Assembly (NCBI GenBank): GCA_003254885.1
Contig: QANT01009186.1
Location: 1 to 31,226, forward strand
DNA: 31,226 nucleotides
Source of the DNA: Purshia tridentata
Taxonomy: Eukaryota > Streptophyta > Magnoliopsida > Rosales > Rosaceae
Reading direction: 5' to 3'
Shown: piece after piece, positions 1 to 11,200 of the stretch
How the letters are laid out: each line of letters begins with the position of its first letter
Numbering within the stretch: position 1 is the stretch's first letter
Position numbers and translations under genes: made by a program
Notes under the pieces: generated by a model
The model's database searches: none
Told to the model about the DNA's origin: nothing
Seen by the model: the letters and a program-made list of their open reading frames with translations, nothing else

Positions 1-1
1 C

Positions 2-436
2 ACTCACCGCACGTCCACTAAGGAAACACCATTCTTACTTGCCTTTGGAGAAGACGCGGTTGCACCGGTCGAGATGGGTGTATCTTCGCTCCGATCAGAC
101 ACGTATGACGCCGAGCTCAACGATGAACGCCTACGACTCAGCTTAGATTTGATAAGCGAACGAAGGGAACAAGCCAGCTTGTATCGTGCCAACTATCAGA
201 AGGGTGTGGCCAGGCACTATAACAAGAGGGTCCGGCCGCGAAATTTTCAGCCTGGGGACTTAGTTTTGAAGCGTAACCCATTGGAGGTCAAAAAAGACGC
301 GTTCGACCCCAATTGGGAAGGACCGTACCGCATCCTCAAAGCAGTCCGGCCTGGGACCTACAGCCTGGCGGAACTTAGCGGCAAGCCCCTAAAATTCAAC
401 TGGCATGCCCAGCACTTACGGCTTTACTATCAATGA
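2..436 (+). CDS. pol: pol fragment: integrase C-terminal region (copy A)
   Basis: The frame is open from base 2 to the TGA at 434-436, so the methionine at 74 is internal and not a start. The protein is the tail of a Ty3/gypsy integrase: the segment after the catalytic core, ending in a GPY-type motif (EGPYRILKA) and the terminal residues HLRLYYQ. In the family this part binds DNA nonspecifically and helps place the new copy. It matches the end of copy B pol almost residue for residue. The catalytic DDE residues lie outside the window, so this piece has no activity of its own here. Confidence 0.9.
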   Translation, partial: THRTSTKETPFLLAFGEDAVAPVEMGVSSLRSDTYDAELNDERLRLSLDLISERREQASLYRANYQKGVARHYNKRVRPRNFQPGDLVLKRNPLEVKKDAFDPNWEGPYRILKAVRPGTYSLAELSGKPLKFNWHAQHLRLYYQ

Positions 437-588
437 TTGTGTACAGATCGAAGCCGGGGACTGTCCGGCTCGATATAACCATGATGAATAGAAAAGCAAG
501 AATTTTTTGACAAAAGTTTTCTTCCAAGTATAAAGCAGCTCGTCACATAATTTCCGAGCCGAACCGATGATTCCGAGCTCGAAAATTA

Positions 589-598
589 GGGGACTTCT
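589..598 (+). other. PPT-like box downstream of pol (copy A)
   Basis: The 10-mer GGGGACTTCT lies about 150 bases after the pol stop. The same 10-mer spans the true polypurine tract/LTR junction at 4703-4712. The box recurs at 11891-11900 and 23101-23110 in copies B and C. It could be a second plus-strand priming site or the relic of an older element end. Its function is inference. Confidence 0.5.
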
Positions 599-610
599 AC
601 CCCCAAAACA

Positions 611-1085
611 GACCCCAAAGGTCTTTAAAATTTTTATTTATTTATCCGAGCCGAGTGATCATCGCCGATCCTCATGCCTCTCGGACAAATATCCGCTCGA
701 ACAGGCGTTCGACGGATAGACAGACCCCAAAGGTCTTTAAAAAATTTTTTACTTATCCGAGCCGAGTGATCATCGCCGATCCTCATGCCTCTCGGACAAA
801 TATCCGCTCGAACAGGCGTTCGACGGATAGACAGACCCCAAAGGTCTTTAAAAAATTTTTTACTTATCCGAGCCGAGTGATCATCGCCGATCCTCATGCC
901 TCTCGGACAAATATCCGCTCGAGCAGGCGTTCGACGGATAGACAGACCCCAAAGGTCTTTACAAAATTTTTTACTTGTCCGAGCCGAGCCATCATTGCCG
1001 ACCCTCATGCCTCTCGGACAGATAACCGCTCGAACGTGCGTTCGGCGGATACACAGACCCCAAAGGTCTTTAAGATGCTGTTTTG
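611..1085 (+). repeat. Tandem repeat, about 111-bp unit, copy A
   Basis: The core GACCCCAAAGGTC starts at 611, 723, 834, 945 and 1056, giving four units of 111-112 bp plus a partial one. Each core is a small inverted repeat (GACC/GGTC) followed by an A/T run, then a CCGAGCCGAG box and a segment ending near the next core. Because the units are multiples of three or nearly so, both strands stay open across the array, but these frames are repeat artefacts. The array sits between the convergent pol and antisense gene ends. Tandem repeats at this place are known for Tat-lineage elements (the hypervariable 3' region). Confidence 0.92.
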
Positions 1086-1213
1086 AACATACATACACTT
1101 GTATAAAAGCAAAAATTAGTCATAACGGTACAAGGTTTCGAATTCCGAACAAAATAACACTTGTATTGAAAAGTTTAAATTGTTTTAACAAAGTTCGGAT
1201 TCCGAGCCACATT

Positions 1214-1250
1214 TCGGCTCGGAAACAAAAANTCGGCTCGGAAACAAAAA
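1214..1250. other. Single ambiguous base flanked by a duplicated 18-mer
   Basis: Base 1232 is N. The 18 bases before the A/N and the 18 bases after it are the same stretch (starting TCGGCTCGG and ending in a run of A). Copies B (about 12411) and C (about 23607) have this stretch once. It looks like an assembly join that kept the overlap twice rather than biology. Confidence 0.6.
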
Positions 1251-1986
1251 TAACTATCCCTAAAAAGAAAATAAAAAGCAGACGCTGCAGTCAAGGAGTA
1301 GGCGGCACTTGCTCCAAAGGGATAGCAAAAGTGACGCCATCCACGTTCGGCTCGGCCTCCGTAGCGGCCGACTCGACAGTCGCCTCGACCCCAAGGACCT
1401 CTTCGGTCGATGGCACTTCACCCTCAGCTCGGCTCGGAGTGTCCTTTGTTCTTTGCTCGGAGGCCGACTTACCAGTTTCCTCGTCGTCAGAATCGACAAC
1501 AAAGGTTAGGTCCCAGTCGGGCCTCTTCTTCTGGACCACGGCAAGCAGTTGCTTGTACCCTGCAAGCCTGGCGTCAGCAAGGGCTTCCTCCGCTTTCCGA
1601 GCCGTGTGCCACGACTCAGCCGCCTTCTTCTCAGCCTTCTCCACGTCTTCTTGGAGCTCATGGGCGAACTGAGCCATGTCCTTGTGGTCCTGTTGGGTCT
1701 TGTCGAGATCCCGTTTCAGCCGAGCAGCCTCTTTCCGAGCCGATTGCAACTGAGTCTCTAGAGCAGAGGCGCGGTCATGCTCCTGCTTCGCGAACCGTTC
1801 GGCCGTCTTCAGCTTGTCCTCGGCTCGGACAAGCTGTTCCTTGATAGTGGCCGACTTGTCGCGGACCAGCTTCATCTGGTCCTCCAGCATAGATACCCGC
1901 TGGGTCGTCTCTAAGCTTCTCTGGGCAAGCTGCAAAGACGGAAAAGTTAGCATCAATTATCACACTTGAAGGCGGTGTTCGGCTCG

Positions 1987-2520
1987 GATCCGAATGAAAA
2001 AGAGGAACTCTTACCAGTATTGCTTGCCGAGAGGTGGCTGCCGCCATAGCCTGGGCGGAGAGTCGTTTACCACCGGGCCAGAGCCCCTGCACGTTCTCAG
2101 GGGTCAGAACCTCCTTCATCTCGATGACGAGAGGCTCCAGCACCGGGTCGATCTCGACCCTCCGTACGTTCGGCTCGGAAGAGGAGTCTAGAGGGGTCTT
2201 TTCCCTCTGCTGGGTCTTTGCCCTCTTCGGCGAAGAACCCGAGCCCTCATTCAGATCCGAATGAAAAAGAGAAACTCTTACCAGTATTGCTTGCCGAGAG
2301 GTGGCTGCCGCCATAGCCTGGGCGGAGAGTCGTTTACCACCGGGCCAGAGCCCCTGCACATTCTCAGGGGTCAGAACCTCCTTCATCTCAATGACGAGAG
2401 GCTCCAGCACCGGGTCGATCTCGACCCTCCGTACGTTCGGCTCGGAAGAGGAGTCCAAAGGGGTTTTTTCCCTCTGCTGGGTCCTCGCCCTCTTCGGCGA
2501 GGATCCCGAGCCCTCGTTCG
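1987..2520. repeat. 267-bp direct tandem duplication in antisense exon 2/intron 2 (copy A)
   Basis: Two adjacent near-identical units are offset by exactly 267 bases (for example GTGGCTG at 2034 and 2301). The unit spans the end of exon 2, the donor site and part of intron 2. It keeps frame (89 codons), so the antisense frame stays open through both units. Copies B and C have this segment once. Confidence 0.93.
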
Positions 2521-3231
2521 GCTCGGGAACTCGTTTCTCACCCCTCGCCCTATCCGGGCGAATAGGCGAGTTGGGGGGTGTACGGCGGGGGACCGTTCTC
2601 GGCGGAGGTTGCCTCGGCGCGTAATCTCGGGGGGCCCCTGACGGCTGCCCGGTCGCCTTCGCAGCCTTCTTCCTCAGCCTCTCTTCGAAGTCAGCTTTGT
2701 CCATCTTCTCCGAACGTCTGTCTCGTCTCGGAACGTAGAAGGAAATGCCGCTGAGTCCGATCCGATCGCGATCGAGAAGATAGGCGGTTGACAGCTGGCC
2801 GGTCGGAAGAGCTCTCAGTTGCTCGAGGTCCTCCTCGAACTTCTTGCGCAATTTGCACTTGGTCCAGGGGGCTGCAAGGAAAACGAACGAGTTAGAGATC
2901 GGCGCAAAAATAAATGAAAGCCACATTCGGATCGGATTACTGTGATCGTCTTCTACCTGGGATCCTAAATGCTCTGGGGATCCGAGCGACCAACTCTACG
3001 TTCGGCTCGGCTTCCCAGTCACCCTTCATGAAGAAGTATTTCAACTTCCACGACTTCTGGCATGAAGGGTTACCGCCCAGAAAATGGCCCCTCCAAGCTT
3101 GGAGGTGGTAGAAGCCGAGCTCAGAAGGCTTCGATCTCAGCCCGTATATCCCCGTAAGGAAGTCCGTGTGCGGCTCGGTCTCGAACACCATATGCCACAG
3201 GATATGCATCGAGATGATGAACCTGTAGGTG

Positions 3232-3519
3232 TTCGGATTTAGTTGGTGCGGCGCCGCGCCGATCAGACTTAGACAGTTTTGGAGGAATGGGTGCAGGGGC
3301 AGCCGAACGCCATTCTCGAACATCTCTGGGTACATAGTAACCCATCCTTTAGGTGGCCGGCTCGGCTTCTCGTCATTCGGATTTAGCTGGTGCGGCGCCG
3401 CGCCGATCAGACTTAGACAGTTCTGGAGGAATGGGTGCAGCGGCAGCCGAACACCATTCTCGAACATCTCAGGGTACATGGTAACCCATCCTTTAGGCGG
3501 TCGGCTCGGCTTCTGTTCG
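3232..3519. repeat. 144-bp direct tandem duplication in antisense exon 1 (copy A)
   Basis: Two units are offset by 144 bases (GGAGGAATGG at 3281 and 3425), repeating 48 codons of the PF04195-like core in frame. Subtracting it makes exon 1 of A (1057 nt) 913 nt, the same as exon 1 of B once B's own 54-bp duplication is removed. Confidence 0.93.
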
Positions 3520-4339
3520 CCCTTCGGAAGCCGAACAGTTACAGATGCTGGGAACTCGTACCTTGTTCTGATGTCCTCGAGTTCCCACTCCTCCAACTCG
3601 TTGGGGATCTGGTCGGCCTTCCATGGCCGATCCTCGTAGTAGTCAGGGTCGATCGGCGACCCTACTACAGTCCGAGCCGAAGTAGAGGCTTCAGCGTTTT
3701 CCTCCTCCTCGGATCCCCTTTGAAGCCTCAAGTCACCGCTCGGCTCGGCCTCTTCCTCTCCGGCCTCATCTACTCCTTGCTCTGCCGAAGCCTCGTGCTC
3801 GGACTGTTCCTCATCCTCTTCGTGCTCGGATTCCGAGCCGTGAACGGGCACCCTCATCTAACCGGGCTGACTGTCGACTTCACCCATCCTGTCGAGATCC
3901 CGGTCAAGCTGATCTAAATCTAAATCCATTGAAGCCGTTCGGCTCGGATCGATGTCACTGTCGCCCTCAAACGCGTTTCCGGATCCGAGCCGAGCACTTG
4001 ATTCGGAAGACATGTCTCTAAACACTAAACACTTCAACCTTTTTGGATCGAAAAAGCATTCTTCGCGAAGAACACGAAGAACACAACCAGAAAAACCGAA
4101 AGCAGAAAAACAAAGAAAATCGAAGAAGGGCTTACCAGATTTCTTCGAAACTTCAATGCTAGATTCTTCACTCGATTGCGCGCCTCGCGAACTGAGATTG
4201 AAGAAAAATACTTGAAACTTTGCAGCGATTCTCGAAGGTGGGAAGGATTCGGAAGGAAAAGCAGAGAGAAAGAGCCGAGAGTGGGGTGAGTGTTCTTCAG
4301 AGAAATTGCAAAAGTGAAGAGAGAGAGAGAGGCAAATGG

Positions 4340-4413
4340 CTTATATACTCGGACCCAGAAGAGATCTCAGCCGCACGTTCGTTTTGGCGCCCAACACCAG
4401 ATTGTGCCACGTG
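4340..4413 (-). promoter_or_regulatory. Candidate antisense promoter: TATA box and G-box (copy A)
   Basis: Read on the minus strand, TATATAAG (4347-4340) lies about 330 bases upstream of the antisense ATG at 4013. A perfect G-box, CACGTG (4408-4413), lies 60 bases further upstream. Copy B has both with identical spacing (15536-15543 and 15604-15609). A CT-rich leader follows the TATA box on the minus strand, and a donor-like CTG|GTAAG near 4131-4138 may mark a 5' UTR intron. Promoter activity is inferred from motif and position. Confidence 0.6.
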
Positions 4414-4696
4414 GACAATTCAAAAATCTGATTTGGGTACACGCGGAACGAGGCGTCACCTCACTGATGATGACGGCTCTCCGAGTTCCGAGGCGTTCCA
4501 GCCACCCAGATGTGGCCACCTGTCCGGGTAGGTGAGAACTGTCTCGTCACTTCTCCACTTATTCGGATCGGATTTGCAGAGCATGTCGACCTCTTCGAAA
4601 GCAAAGCCCACCTGTTGACAAGAGTTCGGATCGGAAGAGATTCCGGTTGAAGCTAAATCACATCTTCCAATCTGAGTGTTAGCACTCTCGGATCGG

Positions 4697-4711
4697 AAGC
4701 TGGGGGACTTC
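4697..4711 (+). promoter_or_regulatory. Polypurine tract (copy A)
   Basis: GAAGCTGGGGGACTTC lies immediately before the TGTT that opens the LTR. A purine-rich tract here primes plus-strand DNA synthesis in LTR retrotransposons. The same sequence with one change (GAAGATGGGGGACTTC) precedes the LTR of copy B. Confidence 0.8.
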
Positions 4712-5731
4712 TGTTTGGGGATAACACCCCCACTCAAGTCAACGGTCAACGTAGTTGGCCACGTGGGATCTCGGATTCGGCTTCCGTGCTATCCTTGGTT
4801 AATAGTCCATCTATGCAACTCCGTCGGATCGGATCTTACTGTCGGATCCGATCCGAACAGTCATATCGACTAATAGTCAGAATAGTCAGAAGGTCTACAA
4901 ACTTCATCGTCAGTTCGGATCGGAAAGTTGAGATCGGATCGGAATGTATTAAGTGTCTTCCTTCGTCGAAACTCTGTTCGATAGCTCTTCCGTCTTATTG
5001 TTCGGATTGGATTCACATATCTTCCGAGCCGAATACTTCCTGGATATTTTGAACTTCCTCGCAGATGTACCACCACTGGGAGCCCCATTCGAATCGGAAT
5101 GATCGACCTCCACTCATACAATTCCGAGCCGAACGCAAACTCAGATCGTAGTTATTGCGCCTGACACTCCGAAGGTAACTCTATGCTTTGCATTTATGGC
5201 CTACCTGCTCTGCCTTGCTTTCCATTTAATGCATGCAACTTGCAGACATCCCTCTTGCATTAAATGAAAGAACATGTCAGTAACCCAGTCTACCCTGCAA
5301 GCTTAGCCCTCAAGACCTATGTTTAGCCATGATCATACCTACTAGCCAGCAAAAAATATCCCAATCCCTTGGCCTATAAGTAAGAGCATAACCACAAGGC
5401 AAAGGGGACACATAAATCTGAGAAAACTAGCCCAAGCTCTGGCAACATTTACCCAGAAATCTTACCTCTTTTCCTTCATCTTCTTCCCAAGCTTTTGCTG
5501 TGTCCATTAGCACTTCTTGCATCCTCCTTCTTGCACTCTTCTGACTTTGCCATCGGAGTATCTCCGGCCGGTACCACACCGGTGCTCTTTTCCGTTCAGT
5601 GTGCAGGAAGAGACCAAGATAGCAACCAGTTGGCACGCTCGGATCATCCGCTCGCTCGCTCAACTCGCCATGTCATCAACCATCCGTATTTAAGTTGTGT
5701 GCAAAAGTTCGAGCAGATTTTTGCCTCAACA
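4712..5731 (+). repeat. 3' LTR of copy A
   Basis: A 1020-bp LTR opens with TGTTTGGGGATAACA and closes with CTCAACA, so its ends are the inverted repeat TGTT/AACA. It aligns end to end with 15907-16917. The right part (R-U5 side, from about 5140) is nearly identical between the two LTRs, and the left part (U3 side) has many differences. A TATA-like TATAAG at 5375-5380 is a candidate sense promoter. No primer binding site follows; unrelated sequence begins at 5732. Confidence 0.88.
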
Positions 5732-6079
5732 ATAGGCTATACATAATTTAGCTACAAGTGATGATTTAATAACAAGTCAAAATTTGTCACTATATCGACA
5801 TTTAGTGACAGGCTCACAGCTTGCGACTAAACATAACATTAATTATAAGGTTTTTTATTGTAACTAAAAGTCAACTTTTTTTTTTGGCCCTTAGTGATGG
5901 GTTTTTCTGTTCGCCTTGGAACGGGCTAGGGGTACCAGGCTGAGCTGTGGAGTCTCTTTTATGGACTTCGGCTAAGTTGGGATTTGGGTTGAGTCTGATT
6001 CTGCTTGTGCTGTTGAGATGCTTCAAAATGGTGTGGATGAAATGCATCCCATGTATACTATTGTTCATGGCTGTCGTGA
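5732..6079. other. Foreign segment replacing the leader and gag start of copy B
   Basis: Copy C has a PBS, leader and the first 95 or so gag codons over the matching interval (16918-17300, 383 bp). Here 348 bases show no resemblance to it. The left half is AT-rich with TTAGTGACAGG, TTGCGACTAAAC and CTACAAGTGATGATTT, reminiscent of subterminal repeats of DNA transposons (CACTA- or MULE-like). The right half (about 5900-6070) has higher GC and no recognised coding content. A TGA at 6077-6079 sits just before the gag frame opens. Confidence 0.6.
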
Positions 6080-8299
6080 GCCGTCCAGACTGAGCCCGAG
6101 ATCCGATCGCTCGGAAACGCTCGGGCAGTCACTCAGGCAGACATCGATAGCCATCCTGCTCGGCTGAATATCGACTGCACCTTCTCCGGCTTCGAGAGGA
6201 TGCCCATCCACGAGCAGCTTGAGTATCTCGACGCCCGGCTCTTGCTCTCCCACAAGAGATCGGCCTACCATCGCAGTCCGAGCCGAGCAGAAGAGGAAGT
6301 TGGTCTCCCTACACCGCGGCAAAATCGAACCCGCCGAACTTCGGTCCCAGTATCTGATCGGCTCGGATCCGAAGTACCGTCAACTTCGGCGGGTGGTCGA
6401 AGACCTGCAGCGTCTCGGCTGGGCTCACACTCTTCATCTTCCCATCACACGCCAGCCCAATCTGGCTCGGGTATTAGACCCAGCCTCCGAGAGCGCCTTG
6501 GGCCCGTCATGATCATGCAAGACCCCAAGCAGGCGAGTGTTCGTCTCACTCGCCCGCCTAGGGCCCATCGACGGGGGGATCATGCCGAAGGATCTGCAGA
6601 GACCATATCGGCCCGCTCAGCCGCACCAGCCGACGGTCAGATCCATACTTACTTCCGTGACCAGCTTCAGAACGTCCATGACCGTCTAGGTCAGGTTGAG
6701 CGGTCGAGAGGGAACGCCCACCGTCGGGGCCAAGGAGACGAGCTGCCTCTCCCTTTCACTGATCGAATCTTGAACGCCCGAGTGTCAAGAGATACCAAGC
6801 CCCCCAAGATCGATCAGTATGACGGCACGAAGGACCCACTGAACCACCTTGATGACTTCCGTTACGCCATGGAAGCTCGTCAAGCCTCCGAAGCCACCAA
6901 GTGCCGGGTTTTTCCCTCAACTCTTCGCGGATCGGCTCGGGATTGGTTCAGGGGGCTACCTCCCAACTCCATCGACTCTTTTGCTGAGCTGAGGAGGGCC
7001 TTCATCGCCCGGTATGAGGTTGTATCTGAACGGCTGTACAACCTCAACGACCTCACCCTGATCAAACAGCAGGAGGATGAGAGTCTGAAGAAGTACTTGA
7101 TCCGGTTCAACTTGGAGTACACCAAGTGTGACGGTTGCAGCGACCATTCAGCCAAAGTCGCCCTCATGCAGGGTCTGCTCCCTGGGGACTTGCGCTCGCA
7201 CCTAATCCGCAACCCACCGGACAACTACGATGAGCTCTCCACTAAAGCAGCCAAATACGCCCGCCAAGAAGAGTATGAGGCAAAACTCGATTCCCTCAGG
7301 ACTGGTCAGGCGGTCAAGAGGAAGGATGGTGGGGCTTCCAGCTCGAGACTCCAACCGCTGCCCAAAAGGGAGCGAGTGTTCGAGCCGCGTCAGCTCCTTC
7401 CTAAAGAACCTCAGTCGGTCCGTTACACCAAGTATGCTCCACTCAAGCTAACTCCTGAGGAGATCCTGGGCCAAATCAAGAGCCAATTGCCTCCCGCCAA
7501 GAAAATCCAGGGGCCGCCCCAAGACCAAATAGTGGCGGACGTCTATTGCAAGTACCACGGGAATTACGGGCACGTGACGAATAGCTGTTATTCGCTCCGT
7601 GACGCAATAGAGACGCTTGCACGGGCGGGCAAGATTCCCCAGTTTCTCACAGGAGGGCCGAACGTCAAACGGCCGGAGCGCCGAAAGGCCACCCAAACCA
7701 TTGCGACAGCAGACGCCGCAATCGGTTCCATATCTGGGGGATTGTCAATTGCCGGAGACTCGGCTCGGTCACAGAAGGGGTACGTGAGAGAGGCTACTGC
7801 CGGACTCCCTCGCGAAACTCTAGCCATTCAGGCAGGGGCACTAGGGTCGTCCAAACGCCAACGCCGGGACTGGGCCGCGGTCACCTTCGAGCCTAATGAG
7901 TCGAGGGATATCGTCTTCCCTCAATACGACCCATTGGTGATCGTGGCGGAAATTTCTGGCCTTACTATCGCCCGGACCTTTGTCGATGGAGGCAGTTCGG
8001 TCAACATCCTCTACTATTCTGCCTTCCAGCAGATGGGCATCGACGAGGACCGCCTGGAAAGGGATACCCCCTCCCTCATTGGCTTCGGAGGGGAAGTCGT
8101 GCGACCCTTGGGCCATATCTCCCTCCCTTTGGCGTTAGGGAAGGGATCTATCAAGCGGACGTGCCAGTCCTACTTCATTATCGTCGACCGGCCGTCTGCG
8201 TATAACGTCATTCTGGGGAGACCTGGCCTGGTCGACCTGGATTGCATGTCCACTACGCCAACCTCCTCATCAAATGCCCGGTGGGGGACGAATGCGTAG
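6080..8299 (+). pseudogene. gag: gag-protease region of copy B, N-terminus missing
   Basis: The frame is open from 6080, after a TGA at 6077, to a stop at 8297-8299. The ATG at 6200 is internal, since homology to copy C begins upstream of it. Gag forms the particle in which reverse transcription occurs. A Retrotrans_gag-type core spans roughly 6800-7290 (DPLNHLDDFRYAME to AAKYARQEEYEA). A variant zinc knuckle C-X2-H-X4-H-X4-C lies at about 7549-7590. The aspartic protease has its active-site Asp codon at 7985 in VDGGSS, the DGGS variant being usual in this lineage. One base is missing near 8247 relative to copy C, which drops the frame so that it ends at 8299, with pol continuing in the other frame. 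Confidence 0.85.
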
Positions 8300-11200
8300 T
8301 AATCCAGGGCGACCAGCTCTCCGCGCGTTCCTGCTACGCTAATTCCATCAAGCAGAAGGGCCGGACACCGGACTCTCGGGAGACAAACACCATTGCCGAG
8401 ATGGGGCAATGGCCGAGAGCCGAGACGTACAACGTCACGTCCGAGCCGAACGAGTCTTTCCAACCATTGCCGGTCGAAGAATGGGAGGAAGTCCCCATCG
8501 CCGAGGAACGACCAACACAGTTGGTTCGGATCGGATCAGCTTTGTCTGCCGACCGCCGAGCCGAGGTGCTGGCCTTCCTGTGGGCTAATGCTGAGGTCTT
8601 CGCCTGGTCATACGACGATATGCCGGGAATTGCCACTGACGTCATCACCCACAAGCTCAATATCGACCCACAAACTAAGCCCGTTCGCCAGAAACGAAGA
8701 GCTTACGACCCAATCCGCTATACTGCCATGGCGGAGGAAGTCAACAAGCTACAAAGGAACGGTTTCATTCGAGAGGTCAGCTACCCAGACTGGCTGGCCA
8801 ACGTGGTGATGGTCAAGAAGAGCAACGGCAAGTGTCGAATGTGCGTCGACTTCACGGACCTAAACAAGGCTTGTCCCAAGGATAGCTTCCCCTTGCCCAG
8901 GATAGATCAGCTGGTCGATGCCACGGCCGGACATAGGCTCCTCAGCTTCATGGACGCTTATTCCGGCTACAACCAGATCCTGATGCATAAGGCCGACCAA
9001 GAGCACACCTCCTTCATCACAGACCGGGGGACTTACTGCTACAAGGTCATGCCATTCGGACTTAAAAACGCAGGGGCCACCTACCAACGGCTGGTCAACC
9101 ACATGTTCCGAACCTCCATTGGAAAATCTGTGGAGGTTTACGTGGACGACATGCTGGTCAAAAGCGTCCGAGCGGAGGATCACGTCCGTGACTTGGCAGA
9201 CATGTTCAACGTGCTGAAGGAGTACAAGATGCGACTCAACCCCACCAAATGCGTATTTGGGGTCAAGTCGGGCAAGTTTTTGGGCTATATGGTCAGCCAG
9301 CGAGGGATCGAGGCTAATCCAGAGAAGATCCGGGCCCTTATCGACATGCGATCTCCCCGCACCAGGAAGGAAGTACAAAGCCTTACCGGAAGAGTGGCGG
9401 CCCTCAACCGGTTCATCTCCAAGTCTACCGACTGTTGCCTCCCCTTTTTCAAAGCCTTGAAAGGGGCGGGTAAGATTATCGAATGGACCCCGGACTGCGA
9501 ACGGGCGTTCCAAGATCTGAAAAGGCATATGGCAGAACCTCCCATCTTATCCAAACCAGAGGAAGGGGAAAACCTCTACATCTATCTGTCAGTCTCCAAC
9601 TCGGCCCTCAGCTCGGTACTGATCAGAGAGGTGGCGGGGGTGCAGCACCCCGTTTTTTATGTCAGCCGGGCACTCCTCAGCGCTGAAACCAGATATCCAC
9701 GGTTCGAGCGAGTGGCCCTGGCGCTAGTCTGTTCGGCTCGGAAACTACGGCCATATTTCCAAGCTCATACCATCACTGTCCTGACTGACCAACCACTACG
9801 CCAAATTCTGGCCAAGCCAGAAACTTCCGGCCGGCTCATCAAGTGGTCTGTTGAACTGGGAGAGTTCGATATCCAATATAGGCCAAGGACGGCGGTCAGA
9901 GGTCAGGCCGTAGCCGACTTTTTATGCGAGTTCACTGCCATAGACGGAGAGCTACCTCCGTCGCATGAAGAAATTGCCACGATCCCATCCGAGCCGAACA
10001 CGTCAGTCCCTCCAGTTACTGATGGCCTCACCTGGACTCTCTATGTCGACGGCTCATCCAACGGGTCCGGTAGTGGGGCTGGCCTTGTTCTTATCACTCC
10101 AGATGAGGCTGTCATCGAGTATGCCTTGCACTTCGAGTTCCGAGCCTCTAACAATGAGGTCGAATACGAAGCACTGATCGCTAGCCTTCGCCTAGCCAGG
10201 GAGTTAGGAGCTACCAGGATAAACATCTTCAGCGACTCTCAGCTCATCGTCAATCAGATCCTTGATGAATATGAGGCTCGCGATCAGAACATGACAGCCT
10301 ATCTCGCACGGGCCAAGGCCCTTCTGAGGATGTTCCATGAGTATCATATCTCTCAGATACCCAGGAGCGAAAACTCAAGGGCGGACGCGTTAGCACGACT
10401 GGCCTCAGCCCCTACATCCTGTTCGGCTCGGAAAATACCTGTAGAGGTACTACACCGACCCACTATAGCCGAACCAGAAGCAGGCATCATGCAAACGAGC
10501 TCTGAACAGACGTGGATGACTCCAATCTTCGACTATCTGTTTGCCGGGACCCTCCCGTCAGCCAAAGAAGAGGCACGGCTCGTTCGGCTCCGATCAGCTC
10601 GGTTCAGCATCATCAACGGCAGACTCTACAAGCGGAGTTTTTCTCTGCCATATCTGCGATGCATAACCGCAGCTGAAGGGCATGAGGTGCTAAGGGAGGT
10701 CCACCTAGGCGTCTGTGGCAATCATTCTAGCGGTCGGACACTGGCCTACAAAGTAACCAGGCAGGGTTACTTCTGGCCAACTCTACGCCAAGACGCTCTC
10801 AAGTTCGCACGTGCGTGCGATAAGTGTCAACGGCTCGCCACAGTACCTCATCAGCCACCCGAATTGTTAACCACCGTGCCCAATCCATGGCCGTTCGCAC
10901 AATGGGGGATCGATCTGATTGGACCTATGCCCATGGCCGCAGGCAAGGTTCAGATGGCCGTAGTAGCGGTCGACTACTTCACTAAATGGGCCGAAGCTGA
11001 ACCGCTACGAAGCACCAAGGCTGAAAAGATGGTGGATTTCGTCTGGAAGAACATCATTTGTCGGTTCGGTGTCCCACATACGCTCATCACTGACAATGGC
11101 AAGCAGTTCAATTGCAACGAGTTCAAGTCCTTCTGCTCTGGGCTGAACATCGATCTACGCTTTGCCTCAGTCTACCACCCTCAGGCGAACGGACAAGTGG

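Larger units (their letters stand above)
1291..4013 (-). pseudogene. Antisense gene of copy A: PF04195-like and coiled-coil protein, three predicted exons
   Basis: Predicted exons on the minus strand are 4013-2957, 2871-2282 and 1929-1291. Donors are CAG|GTAGAA and CTG|GTAAGAG; acceptors are CCTTGCAG and TCTTTGCAG. Exon 1 encodes an acidic N-terminus and then a block (PPKGWVTMYPEMFENGVRLP onward) resembling the 'putative gypsy type transposon' family. Exon 2 is a basic, proline-rich linker with KRARTQQREK. Exon 3 is a coiled coil of about 120 residues followed by an acidic tail. Breaks: an in-frame TAG at 3858-3860 (CAG in copy B) after 51 codons, a 144-bp in-frame duplication inside the domain, and a 267-bp duplication covering the end of exon 2 and its donor, giving a second donor after 2015. 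The encoded function is unknown; genes in this place are typical of Tat elements. The exon structure is inferred, without transcript evidence. Confidence 0.75.
1..5731 (+). mobile_element. Tat-lineage Ty3/gypsy retrotransposon, copy A (3' part only)
   Basis: This copy enters the window inside pol, at the integrase C-terminus. It continues through the 3' region (tandem repeats, then an antisense gene) to a polypurine tract and a complete 3' LTR ending at 5731. Its 5' LTR, gag and most of pol lie outside the window. Base by base it is very close to copy B over the pol end (1-480 against about 11304-11790) and clearly more distant from copy C. The lineage call rests on the downstream antisense gene and on the dual RNase H seen in copies B and C. 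No target-site duplication can be tested because the left end is missing. Confidence 0.9.

Noticed and set aside
611..1085. CRISPR-like array
   Set aside because: The repeats are about 111 bp without unique spacers, in a plant retrotransposon.
634..1098. Long open frames on both strands across the 111-bp repeats of copy A (also 11974-12373 and 23054-23440)
   Set aside because: The unit length is a multiple of three or close to it, so lack of stops in one unit repeats itself. The proteins are just the repeat translated and differ per copy.
436..4712. A sense-strand envelope-like gene downstream of pol, as in Athila elements
   Set aside because: No sense frame with signal or membrane segments. 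The coding signal in this region is on the minus strand with conserved splice sites.
5871..6068. 65-codon minus-strand frame in the foreign segment
   Set aside because: No recognisable family, no neighbours in support, and composition does not distinguish it from chance.
8860..9528. Minus-strand open frames inside pol (also 19841-20740 and 6880-7224)
   Set aside because: They lie fully opposite conserved RT and gag codons with intact catalytic motifs on the plus strand. No independent domain or start is seen.
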